Position numbers and translations under genes: made by a program. The notes below the pieces were generated by a model that saw nothing but the letters and a program-made list of their open reading frames with translations, did no database searches and was not told where the DNA came from. Positions 34,403 through 43,433 of a stretch of DNA of 64,000 bases are shown here, piece after piece. Source of the stretch: Paraburkholderia sp. BCC1884 (lineage in GTDB: Bacteria > Pseudomonadota > Gammaproteobacteria > Burkholderiales > Burkholderiaceae); the NCBI RefSeq assembly GCF_900996225.1, contig NZ_CAAJGL010000145.1, positions 186,001-250,000 on the forward strand, in the 5' to 3' direction. Position 1 is the first letter of the stretch, and every line of letters begins with the position of its first letter.

Positions 34403-35713
34403 ATGTACACGCCTCCCGCCGCGGCACGCGAGCAGCCGATCGCGGACCTGTCTCGCCGCAGAGCCGCCGAAATCGTCTTCGCGACGTCGCTGATCGGCGG
34501 TCTCGAACTCTTCGACTTCACCGTGTTCGGCTTCTTCGCGGCGATGATCGGCGATCAGTTTTTCCCCTCGAAGGATCCGCTGACATCGTTGTTACTGGCC
34601 GTCGCCACGTTCGGCGTCGGCTTCTTCATGCGTCCGCTCGGCGCAGTGCTGATCGGGGCCTACGCGGATCGTGGCGGCCGGCGCGCGGCCTTCAACTCGA
34701 CCATCTGGCTCACCTCGCTCGGCACGGCTGCGATTGCTTTATGCCCGCCGTTTGCGACGATCGGTGTCGCCGCGCCGGTGATTCTGGTCGCGGGTCGCTT
34801 GTTGCAGGGATTCGCCGCGGGCGGCGACGTGGGCGTGGCCACCACGCTCGCGATGGAATTCGCGCCCCCGTCCCGCCGTGGCTTCATGGTGGGCTGGCAG
34901 CTTGCCGGTCAGGGCGGGGCGGCGCTGCTGGGCGCAACACTGGGCATGCTGCTGACGCAGATCATGTCGCCCGCCGCGCTGGCTTCGTGGGGCTGGCGCA
35001 TTCCTTTTTTCGTCGGCTTGCTGATCGTGCCAGCAGGTATCTACTTTCGCCGGCGCATCAGCACGCCAGATGCCGCCGCTCGCACCGGCGGTTCGAGTCG
35101 GCGCACGCTTGCCGAACTATGCCGCGAGCACGGCAGCACGACGGTGCTGGCGATGCTCATGATGTTGTGGCGAACTGTGCCCGTCTACGCGATCGTCTTC
35201 TTCATGCCGAGTTATATGACGCGCGTGCTGCACCTGCCGGGCGCGGTCGGCTTCAGTTGCTCCGCGCTGTCGGCGTTGTTGCTGGTCGTCATGTCGCCCT
35301 TCGCGGGCCTGCTCGCGGATCGCTTGCCGCGCCGCAAGCCGCTCGTGCTGGCGACATCGGGGCTGACCGCGCTGGCCGTCTATCCGGTCTTTCTGCTCAT
35401 CACCCAATCGCATGCGGTGTGGCCAATCCTGTTGGGCGTTGGGCTGATTTCCGCATTGATCGCTCTGGGCACGGGCGCCAACACGCTGCTCGTGCTGGAG
35501 GCGCTGCCGGTGCGAGTGCGCGCGAGCGGCCTTGCCATTTCCTATGCGTTCGGCGTGGCACTCTTTGGCGGCACGGCACAGTCCGTCGTTACGGGACTGG
35601 TCAAGTGGACGGGGGACCCGATGTCCGCGGTCTGGTATATCGCGCCTTCGTGCGCAGTGAGTTTTTTTGCGGCGGCGTTGTTTAAAGAGCAGCGCGAACA
35701 GGGTCGAGTCTGA
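34403..35713 (+). CDS. MFS transporter, metabolite:H+ symporter (MHS) family
   Basis: 436-residue 12-helix permease. The ATG at 34403 has AGGA eight bases upstream; ATGs at 34376 and 34361 are in frame. The first helix region has LIGGLELFDFTVFGFFAAMI and the loop 2-3 has GAVLIGAYADRGGRRAAF, both typical of the MHS group that carries citrate, shikimate or aromatic acids. GRLLQGFAAGGDVGVATTLA is the helix 5 signature. The substrate is unknown. The divergent LysR remnant beside it suggests the transporter may once have had, or arrived to replace, a LysR-controlled partner. Confidence 0.9.
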   Translation: MYTPPAAAREQPIADLSRRRAAEIVFATSLIGGLELFDFTVFGFFAAMIGDQFFPSKDPLTSLLLAVATFGVGFFMRPLGAVLIGAYADRGGRRAAFNSTIWLTSLGTAAIALCPPFATIGVAAPVILVAGRLLQGFAAGGDVGVATTLAMEFAPPSRRGFMVGWQLAGQGGAALLGATLGMLLTQIMSPAALASWGWRIPFFVGLLIVPAGIYFRRRISTPDAAARTGGSSRRTLAELCREHGSTTVLAMLMMLWRTVPVYAIVFFMPSYMTRVLHLPGAVGFSCSALSALLLVVMSPFAGLLADRLPRRKPLVLATSGLTALAVYPVFLLITQSHAVWPILLGVGLISALIALGTGANTLLVLEALPVRVRASGLAISYAFGVALFGGTAQSVVTGLVKWTGDPMSAVWYIAPSCAVSFFAAALFKEQREQGRV

Positions 35714-35830
35714 ATTTTTAACTCCTGTGGTTCGCGTGATCTAAGGCGCGATCGACTTCTAATCGCGAGCCTCCATGTCGTTCTTCAAGCACATCACGCT
35801 CGATACGCCACGGTCAGCGCAGCGGCCACG

Positions 35831-36232
35831 CTATCCGAAGACTCGCGACCACGCCGCGCGGATGCGCCGCCCGCGGTCTTCGAGAAAATACGATGCAGCC
35901 AGCGCCAACAAGCCGGAGATGATGCCCGTCACGATATGCTCGATGTACGGGATGCGGTAGTGACTCGCGTGCGAATACGCGTCGCCGATCGTAGTCAGAA
36001 TGCCGACCACCACCGCGTTACCGTATCGATTGGTGTAAAGCTTCGCCGCGGGTGTGAAGGTCAGCAGCACAGCGAGGAGTCCGGTGAGCAGACCCGTATG
36101 CAGTGCGATCCCCCAGTGCGTGAGGCTCATGATGTTGATCCAGCTTCCCGGCATGCAGGTCATGCACGCGCTGGTCGGCTGCCAGAAGCGCTGGATAAAC
36201 AGTTTCAGACGACGATTCCACTCGCTTGCCAT
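35831..36232 (-). CDS. Hypothetical membrane protein
   Basis: 133 residues from the ATG at 36232 (GGGAA upstream; earlier in-frame ATGs at 36250 and 36274 exist). A basic N-terminus (SEWNRRLKLFIQRF) precedes a first hydrophobic segment near GIALHTGLLTGLLAVLLTF. Two further segments follow, around NAVVVGILTTIGDAYSHA and IEHIVTGIISGLLALAASYF, and a basic C-terminus. The layout resembles small holin-like or efflux-associated membrane proteins, but no family was recognised. Confidence 0.65.
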   Translation of the reverse strand: MASEWNRRLKLFIQRFWQPTSACMTCMPGSWINIMSLTHWGIALHTGLLTGLLAVLLTFTPAAKLYTNRYGNAVVVGILTTIGDAYSHASHYRIPYIEHIVTGIISGLLALAASYFLEDRGRRIRAAWSRVFG

Positions 36233-36294
36233 GATGTGTTTCCCGTCCATCCATACCCCGCCAGGGGCGAGCAAATAGTGGACATGGCGCGATA

Positions 36295-37215
36295 TTACAC
36301 CGCCGTTGCAACCCCACCCAGAATCCCCATCAGGGTCCGCGCATTCCGCTGCCCCTGATCTTCGAAGCAGTTGTTGAAAATGACATGCGTGCGCCCGGCT
36401 CGCGTCGCGATGGCCCGGATCGGCGCGGCCAGTTCAGTCAGTTCGATCTCGTTGTAGTCGTAGTCGAAACGATCCGCGGCACTGGCCGCGCCCGTCGCGC
36501 CCCAGGTCTGCGTGTTGCGGCCATGCAGTCGCACCATGGCGAGGTCGGGATGGGTTGCTTCCCACACGGTATGCACGCGATTGCTCACATCGGGTGGCGC
36601 GTCGACGATCACATGGACGAGGCCACGTTCGCGTAAAAATTCGAGCGTCCACGCCGCATGCTGTTCGGCGAACCAGGTCTGATTGCGGAACTCCGCGGCC
36701 ATCAGATAGCCCGCCATGCGGGCCCGGCATTCTTCGACTAGCGCGAGGCCGTCGGTTGCCCGCGTGATCCACGGCGCAAACTGGAACAGCACCGCGCCGA
36801 GGCGCCCGGTCGCGCGCAGCGGCTCGAGCGCGTCCAGATAGCGCCGCCATAGTTCGTCGCGGATATCATCGGGCATGTCCTTGTAGTAAACGTGCTTCTT
36901 GCGCGGGCCGGTGATGCCCGGCGGCAGCGCCAGCGCAATGTCCGGCGGCAGGACTTCCGGTGCAGTCTGATGGCCCGTGAAAAGGCGAAAAGCCTTGAAA
37001 TTGAACGTAAAGCCCTCCGGCGTGCGCTCGGTCCACAACTGCGCGTTGCTTGCCGACGGCATCGCGTAGTAAGCGGAATCGACTTCGACCAGCGGGAATT
37101 GCGAAGCGTAAAAGCGCAGACGCGCTTCGGCGCTGCTGCTGCCGCGCGGGTAGAAACGCTTGCAGGCAATCAGTGTTTTATCGGTCCAGCCGGCCGTACC
37201 GCATCGGATGTCCAT
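36295..37215 (-). CDS. DUF72 TIM-barrel protein
   Basis: 306-residue cytoplasmic protein of the YecE/DUF72 family. The conserved start is IRCGTAGWTDKTLIACKRFYP, shortened as CGTAGWTDKTLI. Further blocks are FPLVEVDSAYYAMPS, WTERTPEGFTFNFKAFRLFT, LGAVLFQFAPWI, AAEFRNQTWF and HVIFNNCFEDQGQRNA. The fold is a TIM barrel related to sugar-phosphate endonuclease IV-like proteins, and its substrate is unknown. The size is a little above the family average. It is divergent from the DUF2252 gene. Confidence 0.9.
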   Translation of the reverse strand: MDIRCGTAGWTDKTLIACKRFYPRGSSSAEARLRFYASQFPLVEVDSAYYAMPSASNAQLWTERTPEGFTFNFKAFRLFTGHQTAPEVLPPDIALALPPGITGPRKKHVYYKDMPDDIRDELWRRYLDALEPLRATGRLGAVLFQFAPWITRATDGLALVEECRARMAGYLMAAEFRNQTWFAEQHAAWTLEFLRERGLVHVIVDAPPDVSNRVHTVWEATHPDLAMVRLHGRNTQTWGATGAASAADRFDYDYNEIELTELAAPIRAIATRAGRTHVIFNNCFEDQGQRNARTLMGILGGVATAV

Positions 37216-37419
37216 GGGCGATGGCGTGTGATTGGCGCACGAGTTTGCTCAGGTGCAGAAGTTGTAGGATACCTTGTGAGGCCAGTGACGGTTTAGCTGT
37301 CGCGACCATGACTCAGGCGCGATTCGTGCTGTCGTCCCGTGCGCGCCATGCGCCAGTTGGCGCACGGCGGCGGGGCGGCCTCACACCGCATTCGAACGTC
37401 TAAAAAAGCGGACCATACA

Positions 37420-38652
37420 ATGCCGAAGAAGAACCTCACACGAAACAAGCTGCCCAAGCCCGAAGCGCGCCAGGCGCTCCTTAACACGCGCCGCAATGCC
37501 AGGATGGCGCGCTCGGCCCATGCCTATGTACGTGGCAACACCAGCAAGTTCTACGAGTGGCTGGACGGCATCGAAGGCCATAAGCTGCCCGAGGGTCCGG
37601 CTATCTGGATTTGTGGCGACTGCCACACGGGCAACCTCGGACCGGTCGCCGATGCGCAAGGGCGCGTCGAAATTCAGATCCGCGATCTCGACCAGACCGT
37701 GATCGGCAATCCGGCCCATGATCTGATCCGCCTCGGCCTCTCGCTTGCCACCGCCGCGCGCGGCTCCGATCTGCCGGGCGTGACGACCGTGCGCATGATG
37801 GAAGCGCTGGCGGACGGCTACGAACGCGCCTTCGACGAAGCGGCCGGCGACGCCGATATCCACGCTGAAAAGCCCGAAGCCGTGCGAGTGGTGATGAAGG
37901 AAGCAGTACGCCGTTCGTGGCGTCATCTGGCGGAAGAGCGGATCGAGGATCTCGAACCGACGATCCCGCTCGGGCCGCGTTTCTGGCCGCTTGCAAAGAC
38001 CGAGCGACGCGAAATCGAGGCGCTCTTCGAGAAGGGCTCGCTTGCCCGGCTGGCAACCATGCTGCGTGGCGCCGGCGACGAAGCCGACGTGGATGTGCTC
38101 GACGCCGCCTACTGGGTGAAGGGCTGCAGCTCGCTGGGGCGCTTGCGTTATGCGGTGCTGCTCGACATCGACGGTGCCGCGCTCGACGGCGACGATCTCT
38201 GCCTGATGGACATCAAGGAAGCCGCGCCGGCTGCCGCGCCGCGTTATAGCGGCGTACGCATGCCGCGCGATAACGCGGAGCGGGTGGTGGAGGGCGCGCG
38301 CCATCTGTCGCCGTCGCTAGGCGAGCGCATGCGCGCTGCGCGTCTGTCCGATCGGGGCGTGGTGATTCGTGAATTGCTGCCGCAGGACATGAAGCTGACC
38401 ATCGAGCAACTGACTCGCGACGAAGCCATGAAGGCGGCGCGCTTTCTCGCGCTGGTGGTGGGCAACGCTCACGCGCGTCAGATGGACAGCGCCCAACGCA
38501 AGGCGTGGCTGACCGAACTGCGCCGCAACCGTTCGAAAACGCTAAACGCGCCGGGCTGGCTATGGACGAGCATCGTGGAACTGGTGAGCAGTCATGCGGC
38601 CGGCTATCTGGAGCATTGCCGGCGCTATGCGACCGAGCGCGAGGGGAGTTGA
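37420..38652 (+). CDS. DUF2252 kinase-fold protein
   Basis: 410 residues from the ATG at 37420; the open frame upstream to 37339 lacks family character. DUF2252 blocks seen are FYEWLDGIEGHKLPEGPAIW with ICGDCHTGNLGPVAD, then IQIRDLDQTVIGNPAHDLIRL, which carry the HxxN and DxD-like residues of a protein-kinase-like/APH fold. The C-terminal part has SLGRLRYAVLLDI and DIKEA. The role is unknown, though the fold suggests phosphotransfer. It is convergent with bcsC, with a hairpin between. Confidence 0.85.
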   Translation: MPKKNLTRNKLPKPEARQALLNTRRNARMARSAHAYVRGNTSKFYEWLDGIEGHKLPEGPAIWICGDCHTGNLGPVADAQGRVEIQIRDLDQTVIGNPAHDLIRLGLSLATAARGSDLPGVTTVRMMEALADGYERAFDEAAGDADIHAEKPEAVRVVMKEAVRRSWRHLAEERIEDLEPTIPLGPRFWPLAKTERREIEALFEKGSLARLATMLRGAGDEADVDVLDAAYWVKGCSSLGRLRYAVLLDIDGAALDGDDLCLMDIKEAAPAAAPRYSGVRMPRDNAERVVEGARHLSPSLGERMRAARLSDRGVVIRELLPQDMKLTIEQLTRDEAMKAARFLALVVGNAHARQMDSAQRKAWLTELRRNRSKTLNAPGWLWTSIVELVSSHAAGYLEHCRRYATEREGS

Positions 38653-38665
38653 AGCGTTGAACCGT

Positions 38666-38709
38666 CGGTGGCGAGCATAGCGGCGTTCATGCCGCTTCCC
38701 TCGCCACCG
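38666..38709. terminator. Two-part hairpin between DUF2252 gene and bcsC
   Basis: An outer stem CGGTGGCGAG (38666-38675) with CTCGCCACCG (38700-38709) encloses AGCGGC (38679-38684) with GCCGCT (38691-38696). It lies between convergent genes and probably serves both. Confidence 0.5.
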
Positions 38710-38720
38710 TTATGTCACGA

Positions 38721-41700
38721 CTAGTTCGACAACGACACGTAAGGCGAACTGAGCGGCGTAGGCGGGAACGGCTGCAGGCCCGTCTGTTTGCTGAAGCTAT
38801 ACCGCAGATACACCGCCGCCAGCCACTCGCGATATTCATACGCATTGCCGAGCGACGCGGTTGCACCGAACGCGAGTTGCGGCGCCAGTTGATATTCGCC
38901 CACTGCGCTGAGCGAATACGACACACCGGTCTTGCTCTGGCCGGCATAAACCTGATTGCTGTTCACCTCGCTGCCAACCACGCCGATGTTGTTCAGAGCG
39001 GTTTGTTGCATACCGGGGGAATTCGGGAAGTAATTCGACTGGTCCTCGCGGTAATGCTGCACCCCGATCGATCCCTTCACGTCATACGTGAAAGCACCGT
39101 TGCGCCCGGTCCACTCGACTGGCAGATTCAGGATCACATACTGTTGCGGGCTGAAATAGCCGCCTTGGCCGTACGTGAAATACGACAGGTTCTTGTCGTA
39201 GCGCATCAAGGTCGTATTCACGCCGACGGTGAGCGTCTGGTCGGCGTCTTTCAGCAGACGCGTATAGATGCCGCCGCCGCCCTTGACGGCGTTGTTGCTG
39301 ACGACGTTGTGCCCGTCGTAGTACTGGTAGCCCGCGTTCACGTACAGGCCGCTCGTGCCGTCGTCCCACGCGAGGCTGCCAACGCCGCCGAGCGACGTCA
39401 CGCCGCCCCATTCGAGGCCGGAGCCCGCATCGCGCGCACCGGCATAGGAGAGCAGGCTGTCGGTCACCGCGCGGCGTGCGACCGCGAGCGAATACGAGAC
39501 CTTGTCGGTGATGCCGCCGTTGTACTGCGCGCCGCCTACGATGTTGGTCTCGCGAAAACCGAGCGGCGTCACGCCGATATCGCCGCTGAGGCTGCGGCCT
39601 TCGTAGCCGAGCGACAGACCCACACCGCTCGCAGTCTGGTTGCCATAGATATTGTTGCCGGCGACCGCTGCGGTTTCCGATCGGGTGTTCGAGATGCCGG
39701 CGCCGAAGCGCGCGAGCGTCGCCACGTTGCCGGCGGCGGTGCCGGCATCGAGCGTGACGGGCGTCGCGGTGATGACGATGTGACCGTTGCCCGCCTTGAT
39801 GCGGCCTTGAATCGGCGCTTCGATATCGGTCAGCGAAGACAGGCCGTCTTCCCCCACGCGGTCGCGGAACACGATCCCACCCGACACGGTACTGGACTGC
39901 TCGCGATTGACCTGGGCGAGTTCTTCCGCCACGCCGAGCGTTTGCGTATTGGCCGTATTCGCGGGCGTGCCGCTGCCGTCCCCGTTCTGCGGGTAGTACG
40001 GTTGCGCGTAACCGGTCGGCGGTTGCGGAATGTACGGCTGCTGCTGTTGCGCGTAGTAACCCTGATTCGGATATGCCTGCTGTTGCGGCGGATACGGCCG
40101 GTAGGGCTGCTGTTGCTGCGGCGGATAGGGTTGATACGGCTGTTGCGCGTAACCCTGCTGTTGCTGCGGATAGGCCGGCTGACCGTAGTAAGGCTGTTGT
40201 TGTTGCGCATAGCCTTGCTGCTGTCCATACGGTGCCTGCGCATAGCGCGGCGCAGTGTGGGTGCTCTTCGAGGTAGCCGGCTTCTTCGTGGTGGTCCGCT
40301 TCGTGTTCTGCGCGGGGTAGGCCGCGTAAGGCTGCTGTTGCGCCTCGCGCGCGGCGGGCGACATCGGCCAGGGCGTGGCGGCGTAGCCGTCCTGCGCACC
40401 GTAGGGCTGCTGTTGCTGCTGCGGATACGCAGGCTGTTGCTGGTACGCCGGGTTATACGGCTGCTGTTGCATGGGTTGCATCGGCTGCTGTAACTGGCCT
40501 TGGCCCGGATAAGGCTGCAACGGCGCGCCCGACTGGCTCGACCCGTAGCTTTCCTGGCCATAGCCACCCGAGTCGCCGCCCTGACGCGGCGCGTTGTACG
40601 GCATGGCGGCAGGCGCGGCGTTAGGCGTATAAGGCTGCGCGGGCGCCGTATACGGCGCGACATAAGGCGCGGGCTGCGCGGGCGGCGGATAGTTCGGCAC
40701 GGTCTGTGTCGGTAGGGAAGACTGCGTGTACGGAAGGGATGAGCGTGCGGCGTTGAAAGCGCCGCCGTTCAACGCGGCGTTGTCGGCATCGGTCGCGCTG
40801 ACCGTGGCGGTTTTGCCCTCGAAAGGATTGGTGCCCGGCAGCGGCGTCGCGCCGATCCGGCGCATCGCCACTTCCCAGCCGCGCGGCACGTTGCTCGCGG
40901 TGCCGGTGCGTGGGCCGTTGGCCATCAGCGGCGTGTTGGCGGCGACCAGCGAGCGTTGCAGATAAGTGGACGCGAGCGAGAGCTTGCCCTCGGCGCGATA
41001 CATGCGGCCTACCGTGGCCAGCACGGCGGGGTCGCCCGGCGCCGCTTTCAAGGCCTGATTCGCGAGCGTTTCGGCATAGCTGAACTGTTTCGCGCCGACG
41101 GCCGCGGGAATCGCCGCCTGCACCAGATTCAGATCGTCGGGCCGGCGTTGCAGCGCGACGCGGTAACTGGTCAGCGCACTGCGGTCGTCGCCGGCGGTCG
41201 AATAGAGACGGCCGAGCGCCGCTTGCAAGTCGGGGTTGTCGGGCATTGCGGCGAGCCACGGCGCGATCACGTCGTAGGCGCTCGCGAGATCGCCGCGCTG
41301 ACGCACCGCGTCGCACTGCTTGATCACGATGCCAAGATTCAGGTTGCCGAAGTCCGTGCGCTGCTGCGGCGTCAACTGCATCGACGCGAGCCGGCGCATT
41401 ACCATGCCGAGTTCGTTTTCCTGCTGCGTGGCGGACAGAATGCCCGCGTATTGGAGCAGCAGGTCGGTATTGCCGGGCGCCGCGTTCATCGCGGCACGCA
41501 CGAGACTGAGCGCGCGATTCGGGTCGCCTGCTTGCTGGTAGGCGCCGGCGATCACGCCGATCAGTTCCGGGCTGTTGCCGGCTACCGGTTCGGCGGCATG
41601 CAGCGTGGCAAGGGCCTGTTGCGACTGGCCGTTGTGCGCCATGCGTGCTGCAAGGTCGGCCTGCTGATGCACCCACAAACGATGCTGAAGCGTGGTCATC

Positions 41701-43433
41701 GCGTCGGTGCGTTGCGCGACGGGAATGCGTTCGAGTTGCGCGAGGCCCGCGGACCAATCCTGCGTTTCCGCCGACAACAGCGCGCTCGCATACAACGCGT
41801 CGGTCATGTCGGGGTGTGCCGCGAGCAAGCCGTCCATCATGCTGCGCGCGTTGGCGACCGCGCCTTGGCGCACGTAGATGCGCGCGAGGTCGAGCCGTAG
41901 CCAGGGATCGTCAGGTGTGTTGAGCAACGCATCTTCGAACAGGCTGCGCGCGCTGCCGAGGTCGCCGCGCGCTTCCGCCGCGCGTGCCTGGGCCGCTTGT
42001 GCTTCGCCACGCAGACGGTTGATGCCGCCGGCCTTCGACTGCTGTTCCGCGTTCAGCTGATTGGCGAACTGCAGGGCTTCGTCGCCACGGCCTTGCGCGG
42101 CGAGCGCGCCGACCAGCCCGCGCACCGCATCGGGATTGTCGGCCTGACGACGCAACGCCATCCGGTATGCCTGTTCCGCGCCGACCGGATCGTTGTTCGA
42201 GAGCAGCATTTCGCCGAGCAGCACTTGCGCGGTGACGTCGGAGGGATTCAGCGCGATCGCGCGTTCGAACAGCGACTTCGCCTTCGCGAATTCGCCGTTG
42301 CTGCGTGCACCGATGGCGTCGCTCGTGTAGGTCCAGTACGTCGCGCTGTCGAGCGCGGTTTTCCAGCGCGCGGGATTGCCGCTGCGTGAAGCACGTTCCA
42401 GATAGTTGCGGGCTTCGGCGAAACGCTCCTGCTTGAGCGCGGCGATGCCCATGCCGCCGAGCGCATCGGTGTCGTTCGGGCTATTGGCCAGCACTGCAGA
42501 AAACTTCGTGCGCGCGGTGGCCGGGTCGTTGCGATCGAGCGCGGCGAAACCGTCGGCGATGGTGCGGCCGCGCGCGTCCGTCGCGGCGTTTTCCTGCGAG
42601 CGGTCGCGCGCCGTCTTGTCCTGCTGCACCATCGAATCGAAGCGCGCCTTGACAGCGGCGTCGTCGGTTGCGGTTTGCAGATAGGCTTCGTAGAGCGCGG
42701 CGTCCGAGGGACGCGCGTCCAGCCACAAGAGCGCCTGCCGCCAGCTCTTTTTCGCTGCCGCACCGACCGCGTTGTCGCCCGCGAGCTTTTGCAATCGCGC
42801 GATGCCGTCGCGGCGCGTTACGTCGCGATAGGTCAGATGCTGCGCGTAGGCGAGGGCATAGCGCGGTTCGTCGGGGTTGTCGCGCGCCAGTTGTTCGAGA
42901 CCGCGGCGTGCCTGATCCCAGCCTTGCGGCGTGGCGGAGAGCGCCTGGTAGTATTCGAGTTGCAATTCCGGCGTGGCCGGCTTGCCGTTCAGCGCGCGCT
43001 GATATTCCTGCACGGCGCTCGCGCTCTGACCGCTTTGCGCGAGACGCCGCGCGTCGTTCACCGTTTGATCGCGCAGACTGGATTCGCCGAGACGGCGGCC
43101 CAGTTCATCCATGTTCGGATAGGTTGGCGCAGCGGCTTTCAGGCGCGCCAGATATTGTTGTGCGCCGGCGCCGTCCTTGCGATCGGCGAGCACCATACCC
43201 ATGCCGAACAGCGCGTCGGGCTGTTTCGGATCGATGCGCAGCACCTTCAACCAGGCCTGCTCGGCAAGGTCGCCGCGCTGATGCGATTGCCAGTACTTGC
43301 CCTGATCGATCAGCACGTTCAACGGATCTTTCGACGCTTGCGCGAGTGCGTCCGGCGACACCGCCGCCACATAGCAGACGGCCGTGAAACTCAGCGCGAG
43401 GCGCAGTGACAACGCGAGGGCGCTCAATCGCAT
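38721..43433 (-). CDS. bcsC: Cellulose synthase outer-membrane export subunit BcsC
   Basis: 1570-residue outer-membrane protein that conducts cellulose through the periplasm and outer membrane. The ATG at 43433 lies inside the 3' end of bcsZ and gives a clean signal peptide (ending PDALAQ). Residues about 35-890 are many TPR repeats (for example AEQAWLKVLRIDPKQPDALF). Residues about 900-1160 form an unusual Tyr/Pro/Gln-rich segment. Residues about 1165-1570 are the BcsC beta-barrel domain (SGGIVFRDRVGEDGLSSLTD onward), ending in strand VYLRYSFSKQ and a short tail. It is larger than enterobacterial BcsC (about 1150) mainly through the linker and extra TPRs. Confidence 0.95.
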   Translation of the reverse strand: MRLSALALSLRLALSFTAVCYVAAVSPDALAQASKDPLNVLIDQGKYWQSHQRGDLAEQAWLKVLRIDPKQPDALFGMGMVLADRKDGAGAQQYLARLKAAAPTYPNMDELGRRLGESSLRDQTVNDARRLAQSGQSASAVQEYQRALNGKPATPELQLEYYQALSATPQGWDQARRGLEQLARDNPDEPRYALAYAQHLTYRDVTRRDGIARLQKLAGDNAVGAAAKKSWRQALLWLDARPSDAALYEAYLQTATDDAAVKARFDSMVQQDKTARDRSQENAATDARGRTIADGFAALDRNDPATARTKFSAVLANSPNDTDALGGMGIAALKQERFAEARNYLERASRSGNPARWKTALDSATYWTYTSDAIGARSNGEFAKAKSLFERAIALNPSDVTAQVLLGEMLLSNNDPVGAEQAYRMALRRQADNPDAVRGLVGALAAQGRGDEALQFANQLNAEQQSKAGGINRLRGEAQAAQARAAEARGDLGSARSLFEDALLNTPDDPWLRLDLARIYVRQGAVANARSMMDGLLAAHPDMTDALYASALLSAETQDWSAGLAQLERIPVAQRTDAMTTLQHRLWVHQQADLAARMAHNGQSQQALATLHAAEPVAGNSPELIGVIAGAYQQAGDPNRALSLVRAAMNAAPGNTDLLLQYAGILSATQQENELGMVMRRLASMQLTPQQRTDFGNLNLGIVIKQCDAVRQRGDLASAYDVIAPWLAAMPDNPDLQAALGRLYSTAGDDRSALTSYRVALQRRPDDLNLVQAAIPAAVGAKQFSYAETLANQALKAAPGDPAVLATVGRMYRAEGKLSLASTYLQRSLVAANTPLMANGPRTGTASNVPRGWEVAMRRIGATPLPGTNPFEGKTATVSATDADNAALNGGAFNAARSSLPYTQSSLPTQTVPNYPPPAQPAPYVAPYTAPAQPYTPNAAPAAMPYNAPRQGGDSGGYGQESYGSSQSGAPLQPYPGQGQLQQPMQPMQQQPYNPAYQQQPAYPQQQQQPYGAQDGYAATPWPMSPAAREAQQQPYAAYPAQNTKRTTTKKPATSKSTHTAPRYAQAPYGQQQGYAQQQQPYYGQPAYPQQQQGYAQQPYQPYPPQQQQPYRPYPPQQQAYPNQGYYAQQQQPYIPQPPTGYAQPYYPQNGDGSGTPANTANTQTLGVAEELAQVNREQSSTVSGGIVFRDRVGEDGLSSLTDIEAPIQGRIKAGNGHIVITATPVTLDAGTAAGNVATLARFGAGISNTRSETAAVAGNNIYGNQTASGVGLSLGYEGRSLSGDIGVTPLGFRETNIVGGAQYNGGITDKVSYSLAVARRAVTDSLLSYAGARDAGSGLEWGGVTSLGGVGSLAWDDGTSGLYVNAGYQYYDGHNVVSNNAVKGGGGIYTRLLKDADQTLTVGVNTTLMRYDKNLSYFTYGQGGYFSPQQYVILNLPVEWTGRNGAFTYDVKGSIGVQHYREDQSNYFPNSPGMQQTALNNIGVVGSEVNSNQVYAGQSKTGVSYSLSAVGEYQLAPQLAFGATASLGNAYEYREWLAAVYLRYSFSKQTGLQPFPPTPLSSPYVSLSN

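Noticed and set aside
37349..37364. Inverted repeat TGCGCCA/TGGCGCA upstream of the DUF2252 gene
   Set aside because: It is short, with a 2-base loop and no promoter elements around it, so it may be chance in GC-rich DNA.
38712..40493. 593-codon frame on the plus strand opposite bcsC
   Set aside because: It mirrors the bcsC coding strand, is extremely rich in Arg, Leu and Val and has no family signature. Long antisense frames are common in high-GC genes.
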